Shown here: one piece after another, positions 5,501 to 12,788 of the stretch | How the letters are laid out: each line of letters opens with the position of its first letter | How positions within the stretch are numbered: position 1 is the stretch's first letter | Assembly (NCBI GenBank): GCA_004347865.1 | Contig: QNUZ01000025.1 | Location: 1-14,196, forward strand | Length of the DNA stretch: 14,196 bases | From: Archaeoglobi archaeon | Lineage (GTDB): Archaea > Halobacteriota > Archaeoglobi > Archaeoglobales > Archaeoglobaceae | Reading direction: 5' to 3' | Position numbers and translations under genes: made by a program | The notes under the pieces: generated by a model | Seen by the model: the letters and a program-made list of their open reading frames with translations, nothing else | Database searches by the model: none | Told to the model about the DNA's origin: nothing

Positions 5501-7995
5501 CTACCGTTGGGGTAGTAGACCCTAGCCTGCAATCCGTCGCCGTCATAAATGTTAACGGTGAAGTTCTGGCCACTCGGAACGTAGAGCCAGTAAACGTGGA
5601 CTTCATTAGTTTTACTTTCTCTGCAAATCGATGCGCCGTAGGTTCCTATGAACCCGACCCATCCGACGCCCCCGTCGTCCGAAATTACCCCGTCCTCCTC
5701 TCCGTCCTCATCACCGAAGCCGCCGTCTTTGAGATGCAGGACTACATAGCTGCCCTCAACTTTGGCCTTGAACGAACTCCACTCGAGAGTTTTCGGATTG
5801 AACTTGAAAAACGTGGCATTTCCTTCATCGTCCAGAAGGCCCTCAAGGGAGGGATAGAGAATCTTTATTTCGGCTTCTCCGCCCCTCTCAACTTCGATCC
5901 TGAACTTAATCAGCCCGTAGGGAAATTCAGCCGGCCTCGATGGAAGATTCTCCGGATCCACGAACGCAAGGTAGCTGAGCTCTTTATTCGTTTCAACACC
6001 GATCTCGAAATCCCTATCGCCCTTGACCTTCAGCTTCCCCTCGTGCGCTTCCAGCTCCTTTTCGACGCTGAATTTCGGGATGTACAGCTTTATCGGATCC
6101 ACTATCACTCCATTTGCTTCGCCATCCTCGTCAACTACGCCATCCTGGAGCGTTAATGTCACCTGCCTCCCGTTCTCGCCGACCGTGTAGTTCACGGGAA
6201 TGAAGCTACCATTGACTTCCTTCCAGTAGTATGCATGGGCACCATCGGGGATCTCGAAGGGCAGCTCGATCTTCACCTCAACCTTTTCTCCGGCACCTAT
6301 TTCGGAAATCACAAGGCTTGCGTTTTCACCGTCGAAGTTCAGCTCCCTGAATTTACCCTTGCTAAGAGAGAAGTTAAAGGTCTGCCCGTCGAAATCGACT
6401 CTCCTGAAGTCTGAAACCATGGGCCCGGGCTTTAGCTTCATTTCAGAGTTCTTGCATACCAGAATGACCTCTTCAGCCCCTTCCGGCAGATCCATCTCAA
6501 AGGTTCCGTTTTTCGGAGTGATCGAACCGCTGGAATTGGATGGCAGGATTGAGAACTGGACCTCCGCATCGGTGAAATTTGCCGAGGCCCTTCCGTAAAC
6601 CTTGCTGTCTTCACTCCAGGCTTCAAGGCTGCAGGAATCGATGAGGAATTCCCTCTCAATTCCGTCCGCGATTACCCTGTATTTCCCCACTTTTTCAGCA
6701 AGGAAATCGTAGATCCAGCTCCCGTTCCTTTCAGAAAACTCAATCGGGATTTTTTCATCACCAAAAATCAGATAGCTTTCTTCCGGAGCAAAGTTTGTCC
6801 GAATCTCCACCTTTTCCCCGATGAAGTAGAGCCTTTCGCACGAAATCGTTTTTTCTGACCTGATCTCAAAGTCAAGCGAAAGCTCCGCATTTCCGGCTCT
6901 AAGAATAGCCGTGTATTTTCCCTCGCTAAGGTTCAGGGGTATTCTGAAGGTTCCGTTCTCTACCTTCGCCTTTCCTTCCTGGCCGTTAATTCTGTAAGCC
7001 ACCTCTTCGGGGCCCAGGAAGTAGTAGGTAACGTTCCCTTCAATCCGGTTTTCCGAAAGGGATGCGTTTATCGAATAGCTGTCAACGAAGAATTCCTTTT
7101 CAAAGCCATCTAGAATTAGCCTGTATTTCCCGAGTACAACGTTTTTATTAAGCTCAACAGCGGCAAGGCCGTTTTCCAGTTTGATCTCCTCCTCTTCTCC
7201 GAGGGGGTTGATCATCCTGCAGGAGGTGAAATTTCCCCTTATGGTAACCGTTTCTCCGGGGAAGTAAACATCCTTCAGATCGAGGCTGAAGTCGAAATCC
7301 CTCGAAGCCTTCAGATGTGCATACTCGGCTTCAACCCTGAATCTGGTTAGGTTCAGCATTCCGGGATTGAAAAGACCCTCGAATTCGTATTCCCTGTCTG
7401 AAATGACCTTAAGCCTTGAACTGACAAATTTTCCGTCGAGTTCGGCAAAGACTGATCCGTTGTAGGAGATCGTGAAGTTCACAGCAATTTTCTTTCTGAT
7501 CTCGGAGTTCAGGCAGCTTGCCGCTATTTCGTGCTCCCCCGGTGACAGCTGCAGAATGACCTCTCCGTTTGCCTCTCCTTGTTCGGAATCCAGGGTAAAA
7601 CTGATCCTTGGCTGGGTAAAGAAGGTCTTCGCGGAGATTCTCAAGGTTCCATCTGCATACTCGGTGCTCAGATTGCAGTGGTCAACGATAAAGCTTTTCT
7701 CGATCCCGTCCATGATGAGCCTGTACTCTCCGAGGACAACGTTTTCTCTGAACTCGAATTCAGAATAATATAGCCCTTCTCGTTCAGAGAAGTTCAGTTC
7801 AAAGACCTCCTTTGCAGGGGAAACTATCAGGGCCTTTTCAGGTCTGAAATCTGTAATTACGGTCAATTTTTCTCCAGGAGAGTACACGTCCTTCAGCCCG
7901 AGAACCGTTGAGCTTGAATTTACTTCAAGATTAGCCGAAAATAAGAAGCCGAGGATGAGCAGGAGAAATGCGGTTTTGCTTCCCATTTCTCTCAT
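2596..7995 (-). CDS. Giant mosaic secreted surface protein with beta-helix, choice-of-anchor-like and SdrD-B-like domains
   Basis: This encodes about 1800 residues with a signal peptide (hydrophobic TAFLLLILGFLFSA near residues 10-24). Numbering here follows a possible TTG start at 8004; the ATG at 7995 is preferred, with another at 7986. Three homologous N-terminal units begin LKDVYSPGEK (37), LKDVYFPGET (243) and CERLYFIGEK (389), each followed by a GxYRxIxDGxExxFxxD strand pair (near 92, 292 and 441). Two domains resembling choice-of-anchor U end in DEDGEANGVIVDP (625-637) and GDEDGEEDGVISDDGG (764-779), plausible calcium sites. Two jelly-roll-like units end in GWWRIELF (860) and GVWRINVS (982). 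An SdrD-B/CNA-B-like domain follows (about 1021-1100, DMNGNRIPDSGD). A right-handed beta-helix occupies about 1330-1600, with TRNSIYNNSKLGIDL. The last 100 residues form another beta domain. N-glycosylation sequons are abundant. No C-terminal membrane anchor is visible. It lies about 37 bases downstream of the anchored 652-residue protein gene, likely in the same operon. Confidence 0.85.
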   Translation of the reverse strand: MREMGSKTAFLLLILGFLFSANLEVNSSSTVLGLKDVYSPGEKLTVITDFRPEKALIVSPAKEVFELNFSEREGLYYSEFEFRENVVLGEYRLIMDGIEKSFIVDHCNLSTEYADGTLRISAKTFFTQPRISFTLDSEQGEANGEVILQLSPGEHEIAASCLNSEIRKKIAVNFTISYNGSVFAELDGKFVSSRLKVISDREYEFEGLFNPGMLNLTRFRVEAEYAHLKASRDFDFSLDLKDVYFPGETVTIRGNFTSCRMINPLGEEEEIKLENGLAAVELNKNVVLGKYRLILDGFEKEFFVDSYSINASLSENRIEGNVTYYFLGPEEVAYRINGQEGKAKVENGTFRIPLNLSEGKYTAILRAGNAELSLDFEIRSEKTISCERLYFIGEKVEIRTNFAPEESYLIFGDEKIPIEFSERNGSWIYDFLAEKVGKYRVIADGIEREFLIDSCSLEAWSEDSKVYGRASANFTDAEVQFSILPSNSSGSITPKNGTFEMDLPEGAEEVILVCKNSEMKLKPGPMVSDFRRVDFDGQTFNFSLSKGKFRELNFDGENASLVISEIGAGEKVEVKIELPFEIPDGAHAYYWKEVNGSFIPVNYTVGENGRQVTLTLQDGVVDEDGEANGVIVDPIKLYIPKFSVEKELEAHEGKLKVKGDRDFEIGVETNKELSYLAFVDPENLPSRPAEFPYGLIKFRIEVERGGEAEIKILYPSLEGLLDDEGNATFFKFNPKTLEWSSFKAKVEGSYVVLHLKDGGFGDEDGEEDGVISDDGGVGWVGFIGTYGASICRESKTNEVHVYWLYVPSGQNFTVNIYDGDGLQARVYYPNGSLQGTYNANSGDNWDSFTIQTASSFGWWRIELFEDSWSSNNGNYYGINVTGADEINLRVNSSYSVSGQNLYGTNDSVIVGDLNENLNPYQNYYVFADSFNFSVYDPDGNNQNPRINLTVTSPTGSVQGWNLSGNNVWTAVQTVSGDYGVWRINVSQRSNHDDYNAGGNHYRLAVNLSEGLYFKPPVVFNIKGTVLHDLFPLGRNNGEDRPISGVEVLLVEDMNGNRIPDSGDRVLRKNVTDSNGNFSFRAVKDITRTYFVVVNSRTINAANASLSYNSGYSIGHVWAEQTFQTNDSSYSQLVPFFGGRGELSDNVSYVGTSLTGRAEHFITINCSSYNNETLYFGFNFSVVTNTRDADDDTANPRSCQGCFRQFVLNSNAISGKQRSYFVMGVPANAYDSNGSWWFIPLNASLGSLDISDPVEINGTSLRADMSVIESNPGYVIYDYETKTIRSTPLQESIPVGVGPDGVLFSGDEAMLYAIPKPELEIYGANLNPALNLTFSASNSEIRNISIFGSNYNQYPGVLRSYAGNLKIENVFAGLRANGTDPKASGLNRTGGANLWTEGNNTTVLNSIVAFAERYGLLFYSSSIKAGRAENVIAFRNALTFDGGDNVGVESSASNVTIERSVSAKAAAQGIETYNSGGGIRIFNCSVEANAFGNETGYVSETAGIRINANNSFVAYSLIRNNFGHGVTVVRYGSDVLNVTITRNSIYNNSKLGIDLVNAASTQVAHLGDNVTLNDGVLNCSMANCGVDYPILTLAELDGDELYLEGFIGKEGAAGNQLFANSVVEVYLVRNSTDGDDLKGNNWSSSELPRYYGEGWIYLGGLTANSSGYFSGSISVSGKGVDENSQITALTILNGNSSEFGPNARVSKKLNVSAEISLYGVNATIKVKAHEKARNLKVYWIKPEGISVAFSGNYNSYGSDGVVFWWEFSSIEGGEERFVNLSFNPAGAFSLSEALRIGLDP

Positions 7996-8014
7996 CAAAT
8001 TCAAAGTGAAAAAA

Positions 8015-8034
8015 TGAAAAGGCTAAAAATTTTT
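8015..8034 (-). promoter_or_regulatory. AT-rich spacer between the two minus-strand surface genes
   Basis: The sequence on the minus strand directly after the 652-residue protein's stop is TAAAAATTTTTAGCC. It is self-complementary and AT-only at its core. It sits about 25-35 bases before the candidate ATG starts at 7995 and 7986, so it could be an internal TATA box giving a separate leaderless transcript of the giant gene. It could equally be a weak terminator that sets the ratio of the two proteins. No strong Shine-Dalgarno sequence precedes the ATG at 7995. Confidence 0.3.
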
Positions 8035-9991
8035 ACTTGTTCCTTCCGTTTCTCCTCAGTGCCATCAGCAGGACGCCGAATCCCGCGAAGGTGACCGTTG
8101 CAAGTGTAGTTTCGTAGTTCGTCGCCTTTGCACCGCTCACGAGCGTTATCTTAGGCGATGTCTGCTCGTTGAGCGAGTACATTGGGTCTATACCAACTAT
8201 GAAGGCGTCTAGGACTCTGAAATCACCAGTTCCGTTGAGCTGGTAGAATATGACGACTGTCTGGTTGTTACTGATGGCGGTTGTATTGGTGTAATCTCCA
8301 TCTCCGACGGCTCCCGGTTCTATTGGATTAAGCCGCCAGTATAGCCCTTCTTGGTAGCCGCTCAAAGGACTGCTCACGCTGCCGTTTCCTGCCAGCATTG
8401 AGGGCTGTTTCACCCAGTCTCCATCTCCGTCGCTAGACCAGTTGTAGTCCCAGTTGAATTTGCTGAAATTCTCCGGAATCAGATCGTAGACGTAAACGTA
8501 AGGCGACTCGTTTCCGCCGATGTTTTCAACTACCAGGTAGATGTCGAAAACGTTATTGCTTCCAGTGCTTGCGGTTTCGTTGAACTTCACGTGCTTCGTG
8601 ACCTTGACCAAGTAGGTGCCTATGATGTAGATTTTTTCAATGACTATGAAGTTGCTTCCGTAGGTTGCGTTGTAGTCGTTAAATGTCGTGTTGTTTGCTT
8701 CCCAGCCCTTCTCAGAATCTTTAATCAGCTTGAAGGTAGCGTTTGCCCAGATTATCGGAACCCCGGGGTAATAGAAGGCTATTCCCTGTGAGGAAGCTTG
8801 AGAAGTGTTCCAGCTACCACCGGGATTTAAAATGGCACTTGGTGTCCAGTTCTTTCTCGAGTCAGAGATTTCATTATTTAGATTATCTCTATCAGTTGCC
8901 CACATGGTAACGTTCGTCAGAACGTATGTCAGCCCGCTCGCCGTGTTCGTTATCGAGGCGTTTCCATGCCAGTAGTTGCTTTCGTCGGGACCGTATTTGG
9001 TAACATTGAGGCTCGCATTTCCCACCGCAAACACATCAACAACGGAGCTTCCGCTTATGTTTCCGTAGCTGAGGTTGAACTCAAACACCGCGAAGCCGAA
9101 TGGCTCGAAGTAGTGCGGTGCTGCACTGCTATTCGTATAGTTTCCTGTAACAGTAAAGGAGACGTTGCAGTACTTGCTGCTTGTGTTGAGCTGGATTCCT
9201 GTTAGATTCAATGCTGTATTTGTATTCGTTCCGCTAACGTATGGGCTATCCCAAATCACTACAGACTGCGGCTGAGCCCCATCTACGTATTGTGGATTAG
9301 CTATAGGCCCCAAACTTACCCAATTACTGCTTCCATAATTACTGCTCTGGTTGCTCAGGTACTTCGTTATGTTCAGCATCACGTTGTTACCGCTTAAGCT
9401 ACCAAGCGCAGTCTTCGCCCACCAGGTTTCGTTGAGGCTGGTGTTTAGGTAAACGGTCCAGGTGTAGCTGCCGCCTGCAGGTATCTTGGATGGACTGTAG
9501 GTTTCGCTGACGTTGAACGGCGCTCCATTTTCAATGCCCATTGCACCATCGTTAACGTCGTAGAAGAGTGAAACTTTATCCTTAGGCTTTAAAATCGTTA
9601 TATGCACGATGCAGTTTGCACCGCTGCTGTTGAAAACGCCCTCCTTCGCTATTCTTTCGGGAGGATTCGCATTCAGCATTACTTCTGCATATACTGGTTT
9701 TTCCACTATTCCGAGATTTCCGCAGCTTGTTGTGTTGTTCACTAAATTCAGGGCAATCCATATATCGTAAATCGGGTCGCTTCCTTTGTTCGTAATGTTA
9801 ACGAATCCCGTTACGTTCGTTGTGAAGCTGAATGCCGGACCGCTTCCTGTATAGTCTTGGGGTGATGCTGTTGTGTTCACCTTTTCCTGTATGTTTATCT
9901 CAAGCGGCGCTGCGCTGGCCATGGTAATTATTGTTATCATTCCAATCAGCAGCATTCCAAACTTCCTTCCGAATTCCGGGACTTTTAACAT
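8033..9991 (-). CDS. Sequon-rich secreted protein with C-terminal membrane anchor, candidate surface-layer or scaffold component
   Basis: This is a 652-residue protein with an N-terminal signal peptide (GMLLIGMITIITMASA, residues 12-27, cleavage probably near Ala27-Ala28). The ectodomain is long and rich in Asn, Ser, Thr and Tyr, with dozens of N-x-S/T sequons. It closes with one hydrophobic helix (about 625-645) and a short basic tail RRNGRNK. The ectodomain looks like tandem Ig-like or DUF11-like beta sandwiches. The last repeat is the clearest: VYDLIPENFS (about 500), then EPGAVGDGDY and FYQLNGTGDFRVLDAFIVGIDP (near 580-605). Such proteins line archaeal cell surfaces. The start at 9991 is supported by GGCGGA a few bases upstream. 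The downstream giant exoprotein gene starts about 37 bases after this stop. Function is inferred only from architecture: it may anchor or display the unanchored exoprotein. Confidence 0.82.
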   Translation of the reverse strand: MLKVPEFGRKFGMLLIGMITIITMASAAPLEINIQEKVNTTASPQDYTGSGPAFSFTTNVTGFVNITNKGSDPIYDIWIALNLVNNTTSCGNLGIVEKPVYAEVMLNANPPERIAKEGVFNSSGANCIVHITILKPKDKVSLFYDVNDGAMGIENGAPFNVSETYSPSKIPAGGSYTWTVYLNTSLNETWWAKTALGSLSGNNVMLNITKYLSNQSSNYGSSNWVSLGPIANPQYVDGAQPQSVVIWDSPYVSGTNTNTALNLTGIQLNTSSKYCNVSFTVTGNYTNSSAAPHYFEPFGFAVFEFNLSYGNISGSSVVDVFAVGNASLNVTKYGPDESNYWHGNASITNTASGLTYVLTNVTMWATDRDNLNNEISDSRKNWTPSAILNPGGSWNTSQASSQGIAFYYPGVPIIWANATFKLIKDSEKGWEANNTTFNDYNATYGSNFIVIEKIYIIGTYLVKVTKHVKFNETASTGSNNVFDIYLVVENIGGNESPYVYVYDLIPENFSKFNWDYNWSSDGDGDWVKQPSMLAGNGSVSSPLSGYQEGLYWRLNPIEPGAVGDGDYTNTTAISNNQTVVIFYQLNGTGDFRVLDAFIVGIDPMYSLNEQTSPKITLVSGAKATNYETTLATVTFAGFGVLLMALRRNGRNK

Positions 9992-10102
9992 GCTTTCCGC
10001 CTTCAGACAGCACTACATAAAACTTTCGCGGTATTGAATAATCAATAAAAAACTGATATATCTTCATCGAAAGACTTTTAAAATAGAGGTTGGTGAAGAA
10101 TC
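9992..10102. promoter_or_regulatory. Divergent promoter region between the surface-protein operon and the membrane/MinD cluster
   Basis: These 111 bases, much richer in AT than the flanking genes, separate two oppositely oriented operons. On the minus strand a TTTTTATTGATTATT element (about 10037-10051) lies at a distance giving a leader of roughly 30 bases with GGCGGA before the ATG at 9991. TTTTATG (about 10016-10022) is an alternative. On the plus strand GATATATC (10055-10062) is a TATA candidate, giving a leader of about 20 bases that contains GGTGA. CTTTTAAAAT (10075-10084) is a second candidate, too close for a transcript carrying that ribosome site. The candidate TATA elements of the two strands nearly touch, so mutual exclusion or shared control by one regulator is plausible. 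No clear operator dyad was recognised. Confidence 0.45.
10092..10096 (+). promoter_or_regulatory. Ribosome binding site fixing a GTG start
   Basis: GGTGA, an exact match to the archaeal anti-Shine-Dalgarno complement, sits six bases before the GTG at 10103. It supports that GTG as the true start of the membrane protein gene, since it is followed at once by a basic then hydrophobic signal sequence. Confidence 0.6.
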
Positions 10103-10801
10103 GTGAAACGCATCGTAAAACTGCAGATCCTGCTGGTTGCCCTGCTGGCAATGCAGGCGGCTTGTGGGGCTGTCATAGAGATTTCCGAGATGAATATCAC
10201 GGTTCAAGTTGCAGAAAAGGCCCACTTCAGATACGAGATAACGCTGAAGAACAAGATAGACAAACCTCTTGTCCCCGGAATTTCTGAGCTGAGGCTTCAG
10301 AAAGTCGAGAGCCGGAGGCTCCTACTCTTACCCCTGCCTTTTGGGGAAAAGAGATGCGGAGTAGATGTGGAAAATCTCAGGGCGTACTCAGGAAACATGA
10401 ATTTCAGGTCCTACTATGAAAAACACGGGGATTATTCGTCTGTTTACTACGAGATCTGGTACCCTATTGAGCCGCATGGAGAAAAGGAGGTTGTTTTGGA
10501 GTTCGATGCGGATCTCGTGGACAGCGGCATACTCTTCAAAAGCGTGACATTCCCCGTTGGAGGGGACACAGACATCAGGAGCCTGAATGTTACCTTTTCC
10601 TCAGACTGGAACCTATGCTACCGTGAAGGAGATGCAAGTTCCGTACCCGCGAACCACATTGCATTCTTCACGGCCGAGTTCTCAATTATTCCTCTTCCGG
10701 TGCTCCCAATTCGTGGTTATCTGCTCTTCTGGGGATTTTTACTGGTCTTCGTTCTCGTTGCAATTGTGATTCTAAGAAAAAGGAAAAATATGCGGACATG
10801 A
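10103..10801 (+). CDS. Type I membrane protein with extracellular beta domain (unknown function)
   Basis: This is a 232-residue protein starting at GTG with a strong GGTGA site. The N-terminus is a signal peptide: basic residues, then LQILLVALLAMQAACG (about 7-22). An ectodomain of about 170 residues follows, predicted beta-rich, opening with HFRYEITLKNKIDKPLVPG, a pattern like the first strands of archaeal extracellular Ig-like or DUF11-like domains. A single transmembrane helix (about 203-223, YLLFWGFLLVFVLVAIVIL) ends in RKRKNMRT inside the cell. The family is not recognised. The stop overlaps the next gene's ATG as ATGA, so the two products are probably made together. The next protein has the same plan plus a cytoplasmic domain, which suggests they are paired partners. 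A lipoprotein reading of QAAC is unlikely because the residue at -3 is Gln. Confidence 0.72.
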   Translation: MKRIVKLQILLVALLAMQAACGAVIEISEMNITVQVAEKAHFRYEITLKNKIDKPLVPGISELRLQKVESRRLLLLPLPFGEKRCGVDVENLRAYSGNMNFRSYYEKHGDYSSVYYEIWYPIEPHGEKEVVLEFDADLVDSGILFKSVTFPVGGDTDIRSLNVTFSSDWNLCYREGDASSVPANHIAFFTAEFSIIPLPVLPIRGYLLFWGFLLVFVLVAIVILRKRKNMRT

Positions 10802-12207
10802 TTCTCCCTTTGCTGCTCCTGATGCTGGTTGCAACATCCCGGGGCTGCGTTTACGAGATAAGGGATGTTGTCTTTTACCCAAACGGATCGCAGGAAGTTG
10901 CGAGAGATTGGGTGATTGTTGACTTCAGAAACCAATACGGCTACGATCTCTTCGATGTCGAAATCGGGGATATAGCAAAAGTTCCCGTGGTGAGAAAAGG
11001 GGAGGAGGTAAGAATCGATCCCTACAAAAATCTGTCTCCGAGAGAATTTCCTCTGAGCATAACGGCCAGCGTTAAAACGTTTCAGGAAAGAAGCGAGATC
11101 GAATACACAGTGAGGAATCTTGGAAACGGAACCGAAGTCGAAGTGCGCATCCCAGTTTTCAGGGATCTGATCTCGTGCGGCAACTGCGAAATATCCAGTG
11201 GGACCGTGATCTTCAGAAAAAGCCTCGAAAAGAACGAGACTGCAAATTTCACCCTTATCACATCCAGGCAGTTTTCAGTTCCGAACGGTACGGTTAGCTT
11301 CAGCTATGAAGACTCTTTAAACCTGAATTTCACTGCAAATATTCCCGTAAGCGTTGAAAAGAGCAAATCCGACAGCTGGATAGGAATTTTCAAAGTAACG
11401 AACACTTTGGACAGAGAAATAGATCTGAAAATGGTTGCATTCGTCGAATTTCAGGATGGAAGCAGAAACGAACTCTTCGAGAGATATGAAAGGCTGGGAG
11501 CAGGGGAAAGCTTCACGAAAAGTGTTGAGGTGCAGAGCAATGATGTCCCAATTTTCCTGTTCAAAGTTCAGGCGAGGGTCTCGGATTTCTGCAAGTTGAC
11601 CATGGTTCCGGCCTATGAGATGGACGGAAGGCACGTCGTTGGCCAGGCATTGCTTAAGGGCCTCGGTTCTTCCTTCACCCCGTCCTATCCATCTGGCGTT
11701 TGGGGAGGTGCGCTGCCAGCCCAAGTTACCTTAACGCCCCCATCAACCCCGGAAACCACCGCAACACCGCCAGCAGAATTTGGCGGCTTCAGACCGCAGG
11801 TGTTCATCCCGCCGCTGAAAATTCCCGAACTGCTGCTCTCCCCCTATTTTACCGTCTTCTCGCTCTCCTTCGCCGGATTTTTCTTCGTGCTGGTATTTCC
11901 GGTGAGAGCGAGGAGGGGAATCGTTGCAATGAGGGAGCATGAAAACATTGCTAGACTCTTTGCTAGGAGGTTCAGAATTTACTGTCCTCCTTCAAGCCCG
12001 ATAGGCTACGGTATTGTTGTAGAGCCCGATGAGGAATTGGTTTCCGTTCTGATCGAAAGCGGTATCCCGCGGGAGTACGCTGAGTCGGTTGCGGTTGCAG
12101 CAAAGGTTAAAAAGCCCCTGATTGTTGATAGAGAGGAAGTTGCAAAGATTGCCTTAAGCATTGGCATACCGGTGATAATGTATGGAAAACCTAGAAGAGC
12201 TCTATGA
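10798..12207 (+). CDS. Type I membrane protein: beta-rich ectodomain, Pro/Thr linker, one TM helix, cytoplasmic PIN-like segment
   Basis: This is a 469-residue protein. A signal peptide (MILPLLLLMLVA, 1-16) is followed by a beta-rich ectodomain (about 17-290) with at least two repeats of Ig-like character, for example EIEYTVRNLGNGTEVEVRIPV near 100-120 and SWIGIFKVTNTLDREIDLKMV near 193-213. Several N-x-S/T sequons are present. CGNC (127-130) may form a disulphide. Residues 294-345 are a Pro/Thr/Ser-rich stalk. One transmembrane helix spans about 348-368 and is followed by RARRG, which places the last 100 residues in the cytoplasm. That tail (YAESVAVAAKVKKPLIVDREEVAKIALSIGIPVI region, 427-460) resembles the C-terminal half of PIN/DUF3368-type domains. 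This resemblance is inferred from pattern only. The gene overlaps the next by 26 bases and the previous by four. Confidence 0.72.
   Translation: MILPLLLLMLVATSRGCVYEIRDVVFYPNGSQEVARDWVIVDFRNQYGYDLFDVEIGDIAKVPVVRKGEEVRIDPYKNLSPREFPLSITASVKTFQERSEIEYTVRNLGNGTEVEVRIPVFRDLISCGNCEISSGTVIFRKSLEKNETANFTLITSRQFSVPNGTVSFSYEDSLNLNFTANIPVSVEKSKSDSWIGIFKVTNTLDREIDLKMVAFVEFQDGSRNELFERYERLGAGESFTKSVEVQSNDVPIFLFKVQARVSDFCKLTMVPAYEMDGRHVVGQALLKGLGSSFTPSYPSGVWGGALPAQVTLTPPSTPETTATPPAEFGGFRPQVFIPPLKIPELLLSPYFTVFSLSFAGFFFVLVFPVRARRGIVAMREHENIARLFARRFRIYCPPSSPIGYGIVVEPDEELVSVLIESGIPREYAESVAVAAKVKKPLIVDREEVAKIALSIGIPVIMYGKPRRAL
12171..12175 (+). promoter_or_regulatory. Ribosome binding site inside the upstream gene, fixing the ATG at 12182
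   Basis: GGTGA occurs inside the last codons of the preceding gene, with six bases before ATG 12182. It decides the start of the two-TM PIN-like protein and means the two genes overlap by 26 bases in different frames. Confidence 0.6.
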
Positions 12208-12730
12208 GGAAGTCCTGAAAAGGATCAGATTTCGCGACATGGTTGCAGCAGTTGCGATATCAACGGCCTTCGTAGTTTTCGGGATCATAGTCATAATCCT
12301 GCTTGACGTCATAGCCATCCCGCCTGCCTTTAAAATGCCCGCATCGATATTTTTGCTAATCTCTGCCTGGATTCTGATGATAATCGGGGTTTATCTGCTA
12401 ACCTCCATGCCGCTGCCACCGCTGCCAACGAAAATAGTTGTGGATTCCGAAGGTCTGCAAAGGCTCATGGAAATGGGTTACAGCGGGAGGATATACGTTA
12501 CTAGGCAGACTTTCAAGAAGATTCCTCCAAAACTCGCGCTCAGGGCAAACCTGCAGGTTATAGATGTCGACGAGAGGGATGCCAGAAAATTTGCAAAATT
12601 CGGCGAGGAGCTTTCATATGCAATAGCCTGTGCGAAAAAAATTAGGGCCAAAGTCGTAAGCACGAGAAAGCTCAGGGCGAAAGGTGTTGAAATCATAACG
12701 GCGGAAGATTTCATTCCTTCTGCCCGATAG
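12182..12730 (+). CDS. Two-TM membrane protein with cytoplasmic, apparently degenerate PIN-like domain
   Basis: This is a 182-residue protein. A charged N-terminal helix (MENLEELYEEVLKRIRFRD) is followed by two transmembrane helices (about 19-44 and 52-75) joined by a short loop with prolines. That puts both termini in the cytoplasm. Residues 84-182 read like a PIN fold: KIVVDSEGLQRL with Asp88 where PIN domains carry the first acid, GEELSYAIACAKKIRAKVVST with Glu142/Glu143 at the second-acid helix, then GVEIITAEDF as the last strand. The usual third acid (T-x-D after the central strand) is replaced by STR, so nuclease activity is doubtful. The assignment is inference from motif spacing. It follows a gene whose cytoplasmic tail also looks PIN-like and precedes a MinD ATPase gene by 58 bases. 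A cytoplasmic adaptor role at the membrane is plausible. Confidence 0.7.
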   Translation: MENLEELYEEVLKRIRFRDMVAAVAISTAFVVFGIIVIILLDVIAIPPAFKMPASIFLLISAWILMIIGVYLLTSMPLPPLPTKIVVDSEGLQRLMEMGYSGRIYVTRQTFKKIPPKLALRANLQVIDVDERDARKFAKFGEELSYAIACAKKIRAKVVSTRKLRAKGVEIITAEDFIPSAR

Positions 12731-12731
12731 A

Positions 12732-12771
12732 GGAATTTTAAAATTTCCCTCTTTTCTGCCGCATTTTTAAA
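12732..12771 (+). promoter_or_regulatory. Possible terminator and TATA box between the PIN-like gene and minD-like gene
   Basis: GGAATTTTAAAATTTCC (12732-12748) is a near-perfect AT-rich palindrome directly after the upstream stop, followed by CTCTTTTCT, which could act as a terminator. ATTTTTAAA (12763-12771) lies about 20-25 bases before the ATG at 12789 and could be a TATA box for a leaderless or near-leaderless minD transcript. GAGGT only two bases before that ATG is too close for a normal ribosome site. The MinD gene may therefore have its own promoter. Confidence 0.35.
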
Positions 12772-12788
12772 CAACTCCATAGAGGTTG

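Noticed and set aside
10103..10180. Lipoprotein signal (QAAC) in the first membrane protein, and SRGC in the second.
   Set aside because: The residues before Cys do not fit the lipobox (Gln or Ser at -3, Arg at -2 in the second). The first protein also has a C-terminal membrane helix that already anchors it.
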